From Musa acuminata AAA Group (taxonomy: Eukaryota; Streptophyta; Magnoliopsida; Zingiberales; Musaceae), in the NCBI RefSeq assembly GCF_036884655.1, contig NC_088347.1:10922501-10986500 (forward strand): 64,000 nt of DNA. The letters run 5' to 3'. The notes under the pieces were generated by a model. The model searched no databases and was not told the DNA's origin. It saw nothing but the letters and a program-made list of their open reading frames with translations. Below are positions 20,269-31,340 of the stretch, piece after piece. Made by a program: the position numbers and the translations under genes. Position 1 is the stretch's first letter. Every line of letters starts with the position of its first letter.

Positions 20269-21482
20269 GTATTGGTTGAGAGAGGTGATGGTCGAAAGGG
20301 TTGGTAGCTATTTTGGGTGCAGTTTGAGGGTGTGGTTTGGTGGAGTTTTAGGGCTATAGATGAAAGTTTTGGATCTATGGTAGATGGTAGCAAAGGTTTG
20401 ATAGAAATAAGTGGAAGTTACAGCAAGTATGTGCTGTCTTGTAAGAGTAGAATTGTTATCGAAGAAACAATGGTTTCTCGACGTAATTTCCACCAAAAAC
20501 TTGAGAGAATTGAGGAGGGAATTGATAACAAAATCACAGTTTATATGACAGGAAGGATATATAATTTAATCAAGAAAATTTTGGCAGTATAACAACAAGG
20601 AAATTGGTGCAAGTTGCGATTGCATAATTCTCGTCGAAAAATTTCAGCAGTTTAAGATGAAAATTTGCAGCAACACAAAATCTTTTTTAGAGATGAATTC
20701 CTTAATAGATCAATATTAGATAGAAGTTAAGATGATCTATGAACTGTATAAGAAATTTCATTCAAAAAATATTGCAATTAGATGGGTTAAGGCAACAATA
20801 TGCGGCTGAAATTTTCTGCAGCACAGATTTTGAAGTATAGCAGATTGGATGTAAAAGAACAGTAGGTTATATTGAGAATTTTTTGATGAAACTAAAGGAA
20901 AATCCACTATTAGGAAGTGTCAAAGCTATCATAAAAAATTTGTAGAGATTTGGAAAGAAACAACGTAGTATCAAGATCAAAGTGCTATGTGGCTGAAATT
21001 TTACAGTGTAGATTTTCAAGTATAGCAGATTAGATGTAAAATATAAATGGTTTATATTGAGATTTTTTTGACAAAACTAAAGGGAAATCTGCTGTTAGGA
21101 AGTGTCAAAGATGTCATAAAAATTTCGTAGAGATTTGGATAGAAAAAACACAGTAGCAAGATAAAAAAGACGGTGCTCTACGGTTGGAATTCTGCAATGT
21201 ATCTTTCGTCGTAGAGATGAAAACTTTATGACGAAAAGTTTATGCAGCAATATAGGAATAATTTTTTTGGGATTTTCAAATAAGGATAACTAAATTATAG
21301 CAGCAGTAAGGTAGAAAACTAGAACCTATTGCAATTCACGGGGAGATCAAAGGATGATCCGTGGTGGTGGAGATGATGGCGGAATTTGGCGACGATCTTT
21401 TAAGCATTTGTGGGAATTGCTTTGGACGGTTGTGGAGGGTTGATAGATGGCTGTGGAAGGGCAGCGAGATGCCAAGAACGCT
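20269..21482. other. Gypsy C untranslated leader
   Basis: AT-rich region between the primer site and gag of C, with two repeated passages of about 180 bases (near 20840-20980 and 21000-21130: GTAAAAGAACAG/TATATTGAGA ... AGTGTCAAAG). It matches the leader of M at 47723-48980. I see no gene. Confidence 0.7.
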
Positions 21483-21494
21483 GCTCTGATACCA
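21483..21494 (-). promoter_or_regulatory. Primer binding site of gypsy C
   Basis: The reverse strand reads TGGTATCAGAGC, two bases from the LTR, matching tRNA-iMet. Confidence 0.88.
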
Positions 21495-21496
21495 GG

Positions 21497-21932
21497 TGGT
21501 AGAACCCTTGTAGATTCTAAACTTAGGGTTGATCTCTTTAGGGGATCGGCCTCCTTGGAACTCTATAGGGGTTCCTCCCTCTAAGTTGCTGTTCAAAGGC
21601 TGCAGAAAAGATTCATCTATTGCTTATGAAAAGAGGTGGAATACATGACTCTTTATAAGGCTTCTAAACCCTAACTATTAATAAGACTCTTATTTAAGAC
21701 TCCTACTTCTAAACAACTCCTAATATGACTCCTACTCAAGACTCCTACTTCTAACCAACTCCTAATATGACTCCTACTCAAGACTCCTATTCCTTTACAA
21801 TTCCCTATTCTTTTCTAAGAAATAACCTCCTAACCCTAGCCGGCCTCTTCACCTCTTTAATAGGGGTCGGCATAGGTAGGTTTTACATGAATGCCCCTCT
21901 CAATTAGGACTCTCCTAGCTAGAGTCCTAACA
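21497..21932 (-). repeat. 5' LTR of gypsy C
   Basis: Minus-strand LTR of 436 bases, the same length and family as the 5' LTR of M. It contains ~45-bp tandem units built on GACTCCTACTCAAGACTCCTA. Bounded by CTAACA at 21932. Confidence 0.88.
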
Positions 21933-21937
21933 CACAC

Positions 21938-22067
21938 ACCCTTCAATACGCTTTTAAAGTTAAACTCACTTTGTCGAAATGATTTTATTGAACAAGGTTG
22001 TCAAAACTGACATTTTTTTCTACTGCACTAATTCACCCCCCTTCTTAGTACCGACTCGATCCTAATA
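21938..22067 (+). repeat. End of the 5' LTR of copia D
   Basis: Holds the family LTR ending: CACTAATTCACCCCCC, CTTCTTAGTACC, GATCCTAATA (normally CCTAACA). The rest of this LTR lies beyond gypsy C, left of the window. The primer site TGGTATCAGAGCC follows at 22070-22082. Confidence 0.8.
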
Positions 22068-22116
22068 ATTGGTATCAGAGCCACATCTTTCTAATTTGTT
22101 TTAACACATAAGAGAA

Positions 22117-22669
22117 ATGACTCTTTTCGGCTTTCAAGAGGTATTTTATATCATTCGTCCTCCCATATTTAATGGGATGGATTATACTTATTGGAAAACT
22201 TAGATGAGAGTTTTAGTTGCTTTCCTTGAACCTTGATTTATGGAATATTGTTAAAAACGGATTTGAAATGTCTTCTCTTCCAATGAACAATTGGAATGAG
22301 TTGGAGAAGAATACTTTCTCTTTAACTGCCAAAGCTATGAATGCTTTGTTTTGCGCTTTAGATAAAAATGAGTTCAATGGAGTGTTTATTTGTGAAACAA
22401 CTTTTGATATTTGGCACACACCTGAAATCACATACGAAGGCATAAGTAGGGTAAAAGATTCTAAGGTTAATCTTTTGATGCATGATTTTGAGTTATTTCG
22501 TATGAAGCAAGTAAAATTATTGTTGACATGTATACCCGTTTTACGAATGTCATCAATAGTTTAAAAGATCTTGATAAATATTTTTTGAATTTAAACTTAT
22601 TAACAAAATATTAAGATCCCTTTTAAAAAGTTGGGATCCTAAAATTATGGCAATACAAGAATCAAAGGA
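22117..22669 (+). pseudogene. Copia D gag, 5' part
   Basis: UBN2-type gag related to A, G and H (PPIFNGMDYTYWKT; LNLDLWNIV; KAMNALFCALDKNEFNGV). A TAG follows WKT, a frameshift occurs near 22215, and the frame shifts again near 22510. It is cut at 22670-22674 (CTTAA) by gypsy I and resumes at 61274. This is the oldest recognisable coding layer in the window. Confidence 0.85.
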
Positions 22670-22674
22670 CTTAA
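22670..22674. repeat. Target-site duplication of gypsy I (CTTAA)
   Basis: CTTAA before the left LTR of I recurs at 61269-61273 after its right LTR. Counting it once restores continuity of D's gag frame. Confidence 0.85.
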
Positions 22675-23848
22675 TATAATAAAATCAAATATTTAATTTA
22701 GGAATTAATTTTTTTCCTTACTTGCCATTGTAATTTAGGAAATCTTAATCTATTTCTTTATTTGTTAATACAAATTAGGAAATAACTATAGCTATTAAGC
22801 ATTCCAAATAGGGTGAGATCATATTTATTAGTATATTAAATAGAAATAATCTATATTAAATAAATATGAAAATTAAAATAAACTTCCTTTAATGGAGGCT
22901 CACGTCTTCCTATTTAAGGGGAGAGATTTCTATCATTCGTTCCTCACGTAGCCGAGCCCCACAGTGGGAGAAACAAGAAGTTACACCTTGCTAATGAGAG
23001 GTAGGTTTCCCTATCTTTCTTGAAAATAAAAGTTTTAATTTTTATTTTGATTCTTTAAATGTTGAAAGATTTGTAGTTTGAAAATATTTATCAGTTTTTT
23101 AAATGTCAAGATTTTATTATTATATTAAAATTTATTGACATTTTTTATAATATTTTTTTATCCCTGCTTAAGATTTTTATTTTTAGATTTAAATATGTTA
23201 AAAATTTATATATTTTATATATTAAATCTATGATATTTTCTGGCATCACAACTTATTATGGATTAGAATTTCTGTTAGATTAAAATATATTATCTAAAAT
23301 TATGATTTTCTTTGATCTAAAATTTAAAATGTATTATTCTGAATGATTTAAAATTTATTTGACTAGAATATGTTGAAATTATACATGTGTTGAAAATATG
23401 ATTTCTATTCAATTTTAGAATGTTATTGCCTTCTATTAAAGCTTATCTCCTCATCTTTTAACGCGTAATTATGTTTTTATTTATATTGTTAATGAATATA
23501 TGTTGTGGTATGAAATTGGATATTAATTTGATTGAAATTACTCACAGACCAGGCTCAACCCACGGATCAGGCCTTGGCCCGTAGGTTAACCCAACCTAAC
23601 TATCATGGGTGATCACATGCGACGCACATGACCAGTCCATGGGCTAGGGTTGGGCCAGCCTTGTATGATGCATGCCTAGTCATGTGTAATGCACATGACT
23701 AGTAGATAGGCTGACCCAATCTAGCCTAATATGGTTATTGGATTTGAGCCCAAATATTGATTGAACTAAACTAGGTTTGATTAGTTTATATCGATTTAGG
23801 GTGATTCTGAATCAATTGACTTATTCAAGTCAGTTTAACCTAATCGAT
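22675..23848 (+). repeat. 5' LTR of gypsy I, truncated
   Basis: Matches 59270-60435 closely (TCAAATATTTAA; ATATTTTCTGGCATCACAAC). It stops at about 23848, where E sequence begins, so the last ~830 bases are lost. Confidence 0.88.
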
Positions 23849-25002
23849 TTGGGGATACTCCGTAATTTTCAAGTAGCTCAATTTTGTAAGTATTTTTGTC
23901 AATTCTCTTAAGCACCTTGAAAGGACCATCAGCCTTTGGTTTTAGTTTTCCAAATTTATCCGGTGGAAATCTCTCCTTCCTTAAATGAATCCAGACCAAA
24001 TCACTTGCATTAAACTCCAAATGTTTTATGTGTTTGTTGGCAGCATGAATGTACCTCTCATTTTGCTTCTCAATGGTTGCTTTCACACCCTCATGTAGCT
24101 TCTTTATCTGCTTAGCTCTTTTATCAACATCTCCACTAAATTGCTTTATTGTAGAATGAGGGATTAAGTCCAAAGGACTAACAGGATTAGCACCATAAGC
24201 AACATCAAAAGGACTCTTACCGATACTATGATGGATAGAACGATTGTAGACAAACTCAATTTGTGAAAAAAAGACATCCCACTGCTTAATATTCTTACCA
24301 GCATAGCTTCTATGCAAATTTTCCAAGCTTCTGTTCATTACCTCAGTTTGCCCATCGGTTTGTGGATGATGCAAGCTGCTGAAATTCAAAGAAGTACATA
24401 GCTTCCTCCAAAGAGTTCTTCAAAAATGACTAACAAATTTTGAATTTTGATTAAACACTATAGTTCTTGGAATACCATGCAATTTAACAATCTCCTTAAA
24501 ATACAAATCAGCAATATGAGATGCATCATTCGATTTATTGTAAGGAACAAAGTGAGACATTTTTAAAAATCTATCAACAACAACCACGATAGAATCCTTA
24601 TTCCTTTGAGTTTTTGGCAATCCTAAAACTAAATCAAGACTCACTTCCTCCCATGGAGCATTTGGCACAGGCAATGGAGTGTACAATCTAGAATTTTGAC
24701 TTTTTATTTTTGCCAAATGACACACTTGATACTGCTTTACATGTCTTTCTACATCTCTAAATATCTTAGGCCAATAGAAGTTTGATTGATTAAGAGCTAA
24801 AGTCTTATCTCTATCGAAATGTCCACCCAAAACACCACCATGAGCTTCAGCAAGAATTACTTGTCTCGAAGAACAAGATGGATTAGCTCGGAAAAGAAAA
24901 TCATCGAGGATAGAAAATTGTTGAAAGGAACCTGTTTTGCAATTCTGCCATATTGAGCTAAAATCCACATCATTCTCATAGAGATCTTTGAATGTCTCAA
25001 AG
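23849..25002 (-). pseudogene. Gypsy E integrase
   Basis: Minus strand. Ty3/gypsy integrase with zinc-binding region (HGGVLGGHFDRDKTL ... CHLAKIKSQN), catalytic core (APWEEVSLDLVLGLP, VVVVDRFLKMSHFVPY, FNQNSKFVSHF), HHPQTDGQTEVMNRSL and the C-terminal SH3-like part ending ENYGVSP at the 23849 edge. A TGA follows FVSHF where TGG is expected. The second catalytic Asp region reads FNQNSK rather than SDRDTK, so the active site is also changed. At 25002 it meets the F LTR. The remaining E domains lie at 55621-57670. Confidence 0.85.
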
Positions 25003-26095
25003 TTAAAGAAGATTGCTCAAAACGAAATGTAAACTAGATTTAGAGTGGTTCGGTCAATCGTGACCTACATCCACTTTCGGCTTCCTCCTCCGATGAGATC
25101 ACCGGTGTCCACTAGAGGCCTTCCTTCAATAGGCGAAGGCCAACCATCTTTTATAGCTTTTCTCCTTTTGCCAGGTTTAGGAGACAACCCTTACAAGTTT
25201 CAATCCTCTCTTGAATGATCTTAACACTTAGAAAAGGAGGATGAGAACTCTAGCACTTTTACAACTCTTTAACACTTCAAAGACTTAAGAATATATTAAG
25301 ATTTCGGTGTCCTTTAATGCAGAAAAGGGTGGGGTATTTATAGACCCCAATGGCTTTTAAAAATAGAGCCAAGAAGTGTCACATTCCCGGAATCCGGGGT
25401 ACTAGTGGTACCACCACCATTACTGGGTGGTACTATCGCTGTTGATATGACCCTAGGCGGTACCATCGTCGAACAGGGGCGGTACCACCACTGGCAGCAC
25501 TACTGCCGGTGGTACCACCGCCTATCCTAGGTGGTACCATCGCCCACGAATCTAGGGGCACTACTTTCCAAGTAGTGCCACCATCGACCGAGAATTCTAG
25601 GTCCTAGTTAGGCCTTGAATCCAGCCCAAACTAGCCCAACTTAAGGCCCAATTGGCCCTAATTAAGTTAGTGGGATTACCTCTCAATCCTAACTTAATTT
25701 ACACTCTAACTATGATAATTAAGACATGATTATTGCAATTCAAGTTCCGGTGCGTTAATTGCACTTCCGGCGAGCTTCCGGCGTACTTCCGACGAACATC
25801 CGATGAACTCTCTCAACAATGCTCCGGCAGACTCCCAACAAGCTCCTGGACTTTGCGACGATCTTCTTGGCAAGTTCTGATGAGCTTCTATGACAAGCTC
25901 ATGGACTTCTCGATTAGTTCCCACAGAACTTCCGACGAACTCTCGAACTCCCAACATGATCTCGATCTTGACTCCGGCACAACACCTGCTTCATGTCTTA
26001 CTACTATCATAGTTAATCCTGCATACTTTTCTCAACATATAGATTAGATAAAACAAATTATAATTGACTTCATCATCAAAATCCGAGATTCAACA
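25003..26095 (-). repeat. 3' LTR of copia F, truncated
   Basis: Matches 54447-55620. TATAAATA on the minus strand is at 25335-25342. U3 shows palindromes centred on GGTACC (for example GGTGGTACCACCGCC). It starts abruptly at 25003 against E integrase. Confidence 0.88.
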
Positions 26096-27480
26096 ATCTC
26101 TTCCTTTTTTATGATGACAATCAATTGATGACGGAGTTAACCTTAACTCCCCCTATCTATATACCATACTTGAGAAAAGTCATTCTTGAATTCAAAGTTT
26201 TTGAATTCAAGAGACATATTGATAAGTTAAGTTTATTTAAACTTATCAATATACACATCATGATTCCTATCATGATGTAACATTCTGAAACTGATGTCAA
26301 GGCATGACATCCATTTTCAAGTCTTGATATTTCAAATATGAAGGATGACAAACATAGTAATTCATTCTATGGCAAGATATCAATTTATAAAATTGCAAGT
26401 TAAGCTCTAAATATCTTATCATAATGAAGAAAAGTTAACATCCAAACATTTCAAGTATAAAATTACATATATTTATCATCAATTTACCACATTTTGGTAT
26501 TATTTCTCCCCCTTTGTCATCAACAAAAAGGAGAACGATTCAAAAATAAATGCAAGCATGGTAAAAATTCATGTCATATTTCAAATTCTAAAGAAATTCA
26601 TTCAAATCATATTTCAATCATTCATGATATGATATCATTAAAAAGTTCTCATATTAAAAGTTATAAATATTTAATGAGATGACTTCCATCATCTTCTCCC
26701 TTTTTATTTTTCATTAAAACTTTACATGAAGGAGAAAAGTAAGGAGGATAAACCATTGAGAACCAACTTTGAATGAAGTTAACAATGATAAAAGAGTTTC
26801 ATTAAATCATGCTTCATTTTTCACAAGGATCAAGATATTCATGTGAAATTAAATCCTTATTCTTGCAAGTGTTCATCAAAAAAAATTTCTACCTTCATCA
26901 AGAAGGAATTCATGTGAAAAAATCATCATTTCAAATCCATTTCTCAATAAAAATTTACAAGAGAGAAATCCGAGAGATGCATTTGTCAATGACTTCTGTC
27001 TCAAAAATCATTAAGTGATGACGCAAGGATATGAAATAAACTTGATATGGCATCGACTCATGAAAGCTCCATTCAAGAAATACATTAAGTGAAAGATAGT
27101 CCGGAAAGAAAATATGCATCAAATTCATGCATTTATAAAGTGTTTTGTCATAGCTTTTCATCACTACTTGCATGAGGCAAAATCATTAGTGCTTTGTAGT
27201 ACTCAAAGATTAAGAATCCGATGTATGATTAAAACTTCTCAATATTCAATAGAAATCATAATCATGAAAGTAAGCATGATATTCCATCATTGCATGATAA
27301 CATGCTCATCATCATAGAGACTTTTAGCATCAAAGCATAAAATTTTCAACATCAAAGTAAACATGTTATTGAAGCACACAACCTTATTATCTATAAGATT
27401 CGCATCATAAAATTATCAGCACATAATTTTAAGTGAGTGATCAAAGAATCAAAAAAGGCCGAAATCGAAATTTAATAAAT
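26096..27480 (-). other. 3' noncoding region of copia F
   Basis: AT-rich. On the minus strand it carries polypurine-like tracts at 26503-26519 (ATGACAAAGGGGGAGAA), 26145-26157 and, next to the LTR, 26096-26110. The order matches A, G and H. No gene seen. Confidence 0.75.
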
Positions 27481-28029
27481 TCATGCATTCGGACATATTA
27501 ATATTTCTAACTCTTTTCTAATAGAATCAAATTATTCTTTACTTAAAGGATTTGTAAAAATATTGGCTAATTGATATTTTGTATTAATAAACTATAAGAT
27601 TACATCATGATTAGTGGCATAATCTCGTATAAAGTGATGCTTAATGTCAATATGTTTTGTTCTAGAGTGTTGAATGAGATTCTTTGTTAAACAAATTGCA
27701 CTTGTGTTATCACATTTTATAGGAATATTTTTAAGATGAATCTTATAATCCTCTAAAGTGTTTTTCATCCACATAACTTGTGCACAGCATGCACTAGCCG
27801 TAATGTACTCGGCTTTGGTTGTAGATAGTGCAACCGAATTTTGTTTCTTAGAAGTCTAAGAAATAAGTGCGTGTCCTAAAAATCGACATGTTCTTAAAGT
27901 ACTTTTTCTATCTAGTCTACATCCAGCAAAATCCGCATTAGCATAAGCAATTAACTCAAAGTTTTCAAATTTTGGATACCTTAATCCTAGATTTGTGGTT
28001 CCTTTAAGATATCTAAGTATTCTCTTAAT
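27481..28029 (-). pseudogene. Copia F reverse transcriptase end and RNase H
   Basis: Minus strand. IKRILRYLKGTTNLGL and [16 protein letters not shown], then a stop near 27856, then MKNTLEDYKIHLKNIPIKCDNTSAI of RNase H and HIDIKHHFIRD, ending CPNA at 27481. The upstream part of the same domain continues at 44748, beyond the G/H insertion. Confidence 0.85.
28025..28029. repeat. Target-site duplication of the G/H array (TTAAT)
   Basis: TTAAT precedes the first LTR and is repeated at 44743-44747 after the third. One duplication therefore flanks two internal regions and three LTRs. Confidence 0.9.
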
Positions 28030-29764
28030 TGTTGAATCTCGGATTTTGATGATGAAGTCAATTGTCAATTGTTATCTAATCTACATGTTGAGATAAGTGT
28101 GTAGGATTAACTACGATGAAAGAAAGATATGCAGCAGGAGTTGCGCTAGAGTCAAGACAATGATCACGTTGGGAGTTCGAGAGTTCGACGGAAGTTCGGA
28201 CAGTCGTCGAAGGTTCTACGGGAACAAATCCAAGAAGTCCATGAGCTTGCCAAAGAAACTCGTAGAAACTCGCCACGTGGATCGTCGCAAGTCCAGGAGT
28301 TTGCCGGAAGTCCGCAGGAGCATCACCGAGGGTTCATCGGATGATCGACGGAAGTTCGCCGGAAGCTCGCTGGAAGAAGCGATTGACGCACCGGAGCAAG
28401 TTGCAGTAAATGTCTTAGGAAATATCGTAGTTAACACAATGATTAAGTTGGAAATGGGAGGTGATCCCATTAACTTAATCTTGGGGCAATTGGGCCCTTG
28501 AAAAACCCAAATTGGGCCGAATGGATCAACCCATTCGGACCCTGATTTCTGCCAAGCGGTTGAACCGTCGAAGCCAGGCGATGGCACCGCCTGGGCTTAG
28601 TCTCCGAGCGAGACTAGGCGGTGCAACCGCCCCTGATAGGAGGTGGCACCGCTTGGGCTCAGTCTCCGAGCGAGACTGGGCGGTGCAACCGCCCCTAACA
28701 GGAGGTGACACCGCTTGGGCTCGGTCTCCGAGCTCTGGCTGAGCGGTGCAACCGCCTCAGTCAGGCGGTGGCACCGCCTGAGCTCGGTCTTCGAGCTCTG
28801 GCAGGAGGTGCAACTGCCCCTGACAGGAGATGGCACGCCTATAGGCTCAGTCTTCGAGCTCTGCTAGGCGGTGCAACCGCCAGATCCCATAATTCCAGGA
28901 ATTGACAGTTTTGAGCTCCAAATTCAAACTGGGTTGGGGCCTATAAATACCCCACCCTTTCAGCACTAAAAGGGCACCCAAAACCCACCGAAATTTTGAT
29001 TTTACTTTGTGATTTTTAGAGCTCAAAAGTGTTGTATGAGTTGAAAGTTTTTCTTCCTCTTTTCTTCCAAGTCCTAATCTGTTAAGAGAGGAAAGGAAAT
29101 TCTGTAAGGGTTGTCTCCTAAGCCCGACAAAAGGAGTGAAACTGTAAATGGGTTGTTGGCCTTCGCCTATTAAAGGAAGGCCTCTAGTTGACATCGGTGA
29201 CCTCGTCGGTGGAGGAAGCCAAAAGTGGAGTAGGTCAAGATTGACCGAACCACTCTAAATCTCGATTTGCATTTACTTTGAGCATCTTATCTTTACTGCA
29301 AACCTCCTTAAAAGCTTACTGCTTTCTGCGCATATACGATTGGGTTTCAAGCTTTGGACTTTCCGAATCAAAGTTTAAACGTAAATCAGTTTTATCGTAC
29401 GATTATCATATTTCAGTTTGCGTTTACGTTTTGATTTCTATCATAACTGCAAACTGCCTTTATATCCTTGCTTTAACTGCATCTCGCTTGATCAAGTGAT
29501 TTACGAATCAGCATTTAGATGTAAATCAGTTTTTCTGTACGAATATTATATTTCAGTTTGCGCCTACTATCTAATTTGAACCATTACTACAAACTGCATT
29601 TATATCTTTGCTGCATCTCGCTTAATCAAAAGTTAAAGTGATTTACGAATTGACTTTATTACTGAAATCACTTTTATCGAACGAACGCAGTCCATTTTAA
29701 TCTTAGAAAGTTTTCCGCTGCACTAATTCATCCCCCCCCCCTCTTAGTGCTCTTGATCCTAACA
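28030..29764 (+). repeat. LTR 1 of the G/H array
   Basis: 1735 bases, TGTTGAATCTCGG ... GATCCTAACA. U3 (about 28555-28880) holds about ten palindromic cores (GGCGGTGCAACCGCC, GGCGGTGGCACCGCC) alternating with GAGCTC-bearing spacers. TATAAATA is at 28942-28949. Confidence 0.93.
28555..28880 (+). repeat. Palindrome array in U3 of LTR 1 (G/H)
   Basis: About ten copies of a short inverted repeat around GGTGCAACC or GGTGGCACC, just upstream of the TATA box. Matching arrays are at about 36035-36375, 43480-43835 and, on the minus strand, 62790-63150. Confidence 0.8.
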
Positions 29765-29766
29765 AT

Positions 29767-29778
29767 TGGTATCAGAGC
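29767..29778 (+). promoter_or_regulatory. Primer binding site of G
   Basis: TGGTATCAGAGC two bases after LTR 1. The equivalent site of H at 37268 is mutated (TGGTATTAGCGT). Confidence 0.88.
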
Positions 29779-29814
29779 GGGGTTAACTCTTAAACGGATT
29801 AAAACCCAAGAGAG

Positions 29815-31340
29815 ATGGCATACGCCGAAAACCAAGAGGGTCATTCTATTACACGTCCACCCATGTTCAATGGGACGGACTACACCTATTGGAAGACCCG
29901 AATGAGGATCTTTCTTATTTCGATGGATTTTGAACTTTGGAATCTTGTCGAAAATGGATTTTCGAAGTCTTCTCTTCCAATGATCGAGTGGAAGGAATTG
30001 GAGAAGAAGGCTTTCGCTCTTAATGCAAAGGCTATGAATGCCTTATTTTGTGCACTTGATAAAAACGAGTTCAACCGTGTTTCGGTTTGTGAAACTGCAT
30101 TTAATATTTGGCACACACATGAAGTGACTCACGAAGGCACAAGTAGAGTGAAAGAGTCAAAATTCAATATTTTGATACATTCTTTCGAACTTTTCCGGAT
30201 GAAACCGAGTGAAACTATTGGCGACATGTTTACCCGTTTCACGGATGTCGTCAATGGTCTAAAAGGACTCGGAAAAAGTTTTTCGGATTTTGAGCTTGTA
30301 AATAAGATTCTAAGATCCTTTCCTAAAAGTTGGGATCCTAAAGTCACTGCCATTCAAGAGGCGAAAGATCTAAACAACTTTCCTCTTGAAGAACTAATCG
30401 GGTCATTAATGACCTACGAGATGACTTGCAAAGCTCATGAAGAGCAAGAAGACATCCTTCCAAAGAACAGGAAGGATATGACACTCAGAATTTTAGAAGA
30501 CCACTTGAGATTAAACTCAAGTGATGAGGACTATGACGATGACTTGGCACTTCTAACAAGGAAATTTAAAAAATTCATTAAAAGAAACAAGTTTAAGAAT
30601 GAAACAAAAAATAAACTTGAACCCAAGAAGGACCAAGTTATTTGGTACGAGTGCAAAAAGCCGGGACATTACAAAAGTGATTGTCCCCAGTCAAAAAGAG
30701 AACATCAAAGAAGAAGGCGCTCAAAGCAACGTGGGATAACTCGAGCGCGTCCGAAGAAGAGGAGTCCAACACCGAGCAAGTTGCTCATTACGCCTTAATG
30801 GCCATCGGAGAAGAGGTAACGAATTTAATAGATGCAGATTTATCATTTGATGAATTATTAAATGCCTTCCATGACTTATTTGATGAATGTAAGATTATTA
30901 TTAGAAAATACAAATTACTAAAAAAGGAGCATGATAATCTTACTTGTAATTTCGATAAGTTAAAAACTGAATATCATGATAGTTTAGGTTCATGCATAAA
31001 ATGCCATGATCGAAAACTCTCCAAAAGGAAAACTTGCTACTTAAAGACACCTTGAAGAAATTCGAGGTTGGTAGCAAAGTCTTTGAACATGATCCTTGCA
31101 AACAAGGGTCACATTCCCAAAAGAAGTGGAATCATATTTGTGAGAAGTCCTCACCAAAATCCAACCACCTTCATAAAAGGCCCCATCTTACATGTTCGAC
31201 ACCAAAGCAAATGTAACTTTTGTTGTAAACTTGGACACAAAACACATTATTGTCTATTCACGAAAATTAGTCTGAACAAATTAAGTTGGGTTCCAAAAGG
31301 AACCATGATAAATTCTATGCAACATGATAAACAATGTTGA
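29815..31340 (+). pseudogene. Copia G gag
   Basis: UBN2-type gag starting at ATG 29815 (MAYAENQEGHSITRPPMFNG), open for 327 codons. The knuckle reads WYECKKPGHYKSDC: the first Cys of CCHC is Trp, as in H. A one-base deletion near 30690 (CCCCAG against CCCCAAG in H) shifts the frame. The true continuation is the acidic EEEESNTEQVAHYALMA region at about 30740-31000, then further breaks. A second knuckle-like CNFCCKLGHKTHYC lies near 31210. It would form the capsid; this copy is broken. Confidence 0.9.

Larger units (their letters stand above)
17415..21932 (-). mobile_element. Gypsy element C (Ty3/gypsy), 5' two-thirds
   Basis: Minus-strand Ty3/gypsy element with 5' LTR, primer site, gag, protease, defective reverse transcriptase and RNase H. 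It is cut at 17415 by the LINE; integrase and 3' LTR would lie left of the window. It is the same family as M (47273-52641). CACAC at 21933-21937 is the expected position of its site duplication, within the 5' LTR of copia D. Confidence 0.88.

Noticed and set aside
20092..20592. Plus-strand frames over gypsy C gag and leader
   Set aside because: Shadows of the minus-strand element; the matching region of M encodes gag on the element strand.
22675..23848. Solo LTR
   Set aside because: A full related LTR lies at 59270-61268 with the matching CTTAA duplication, so it is one end of a disrupted element.
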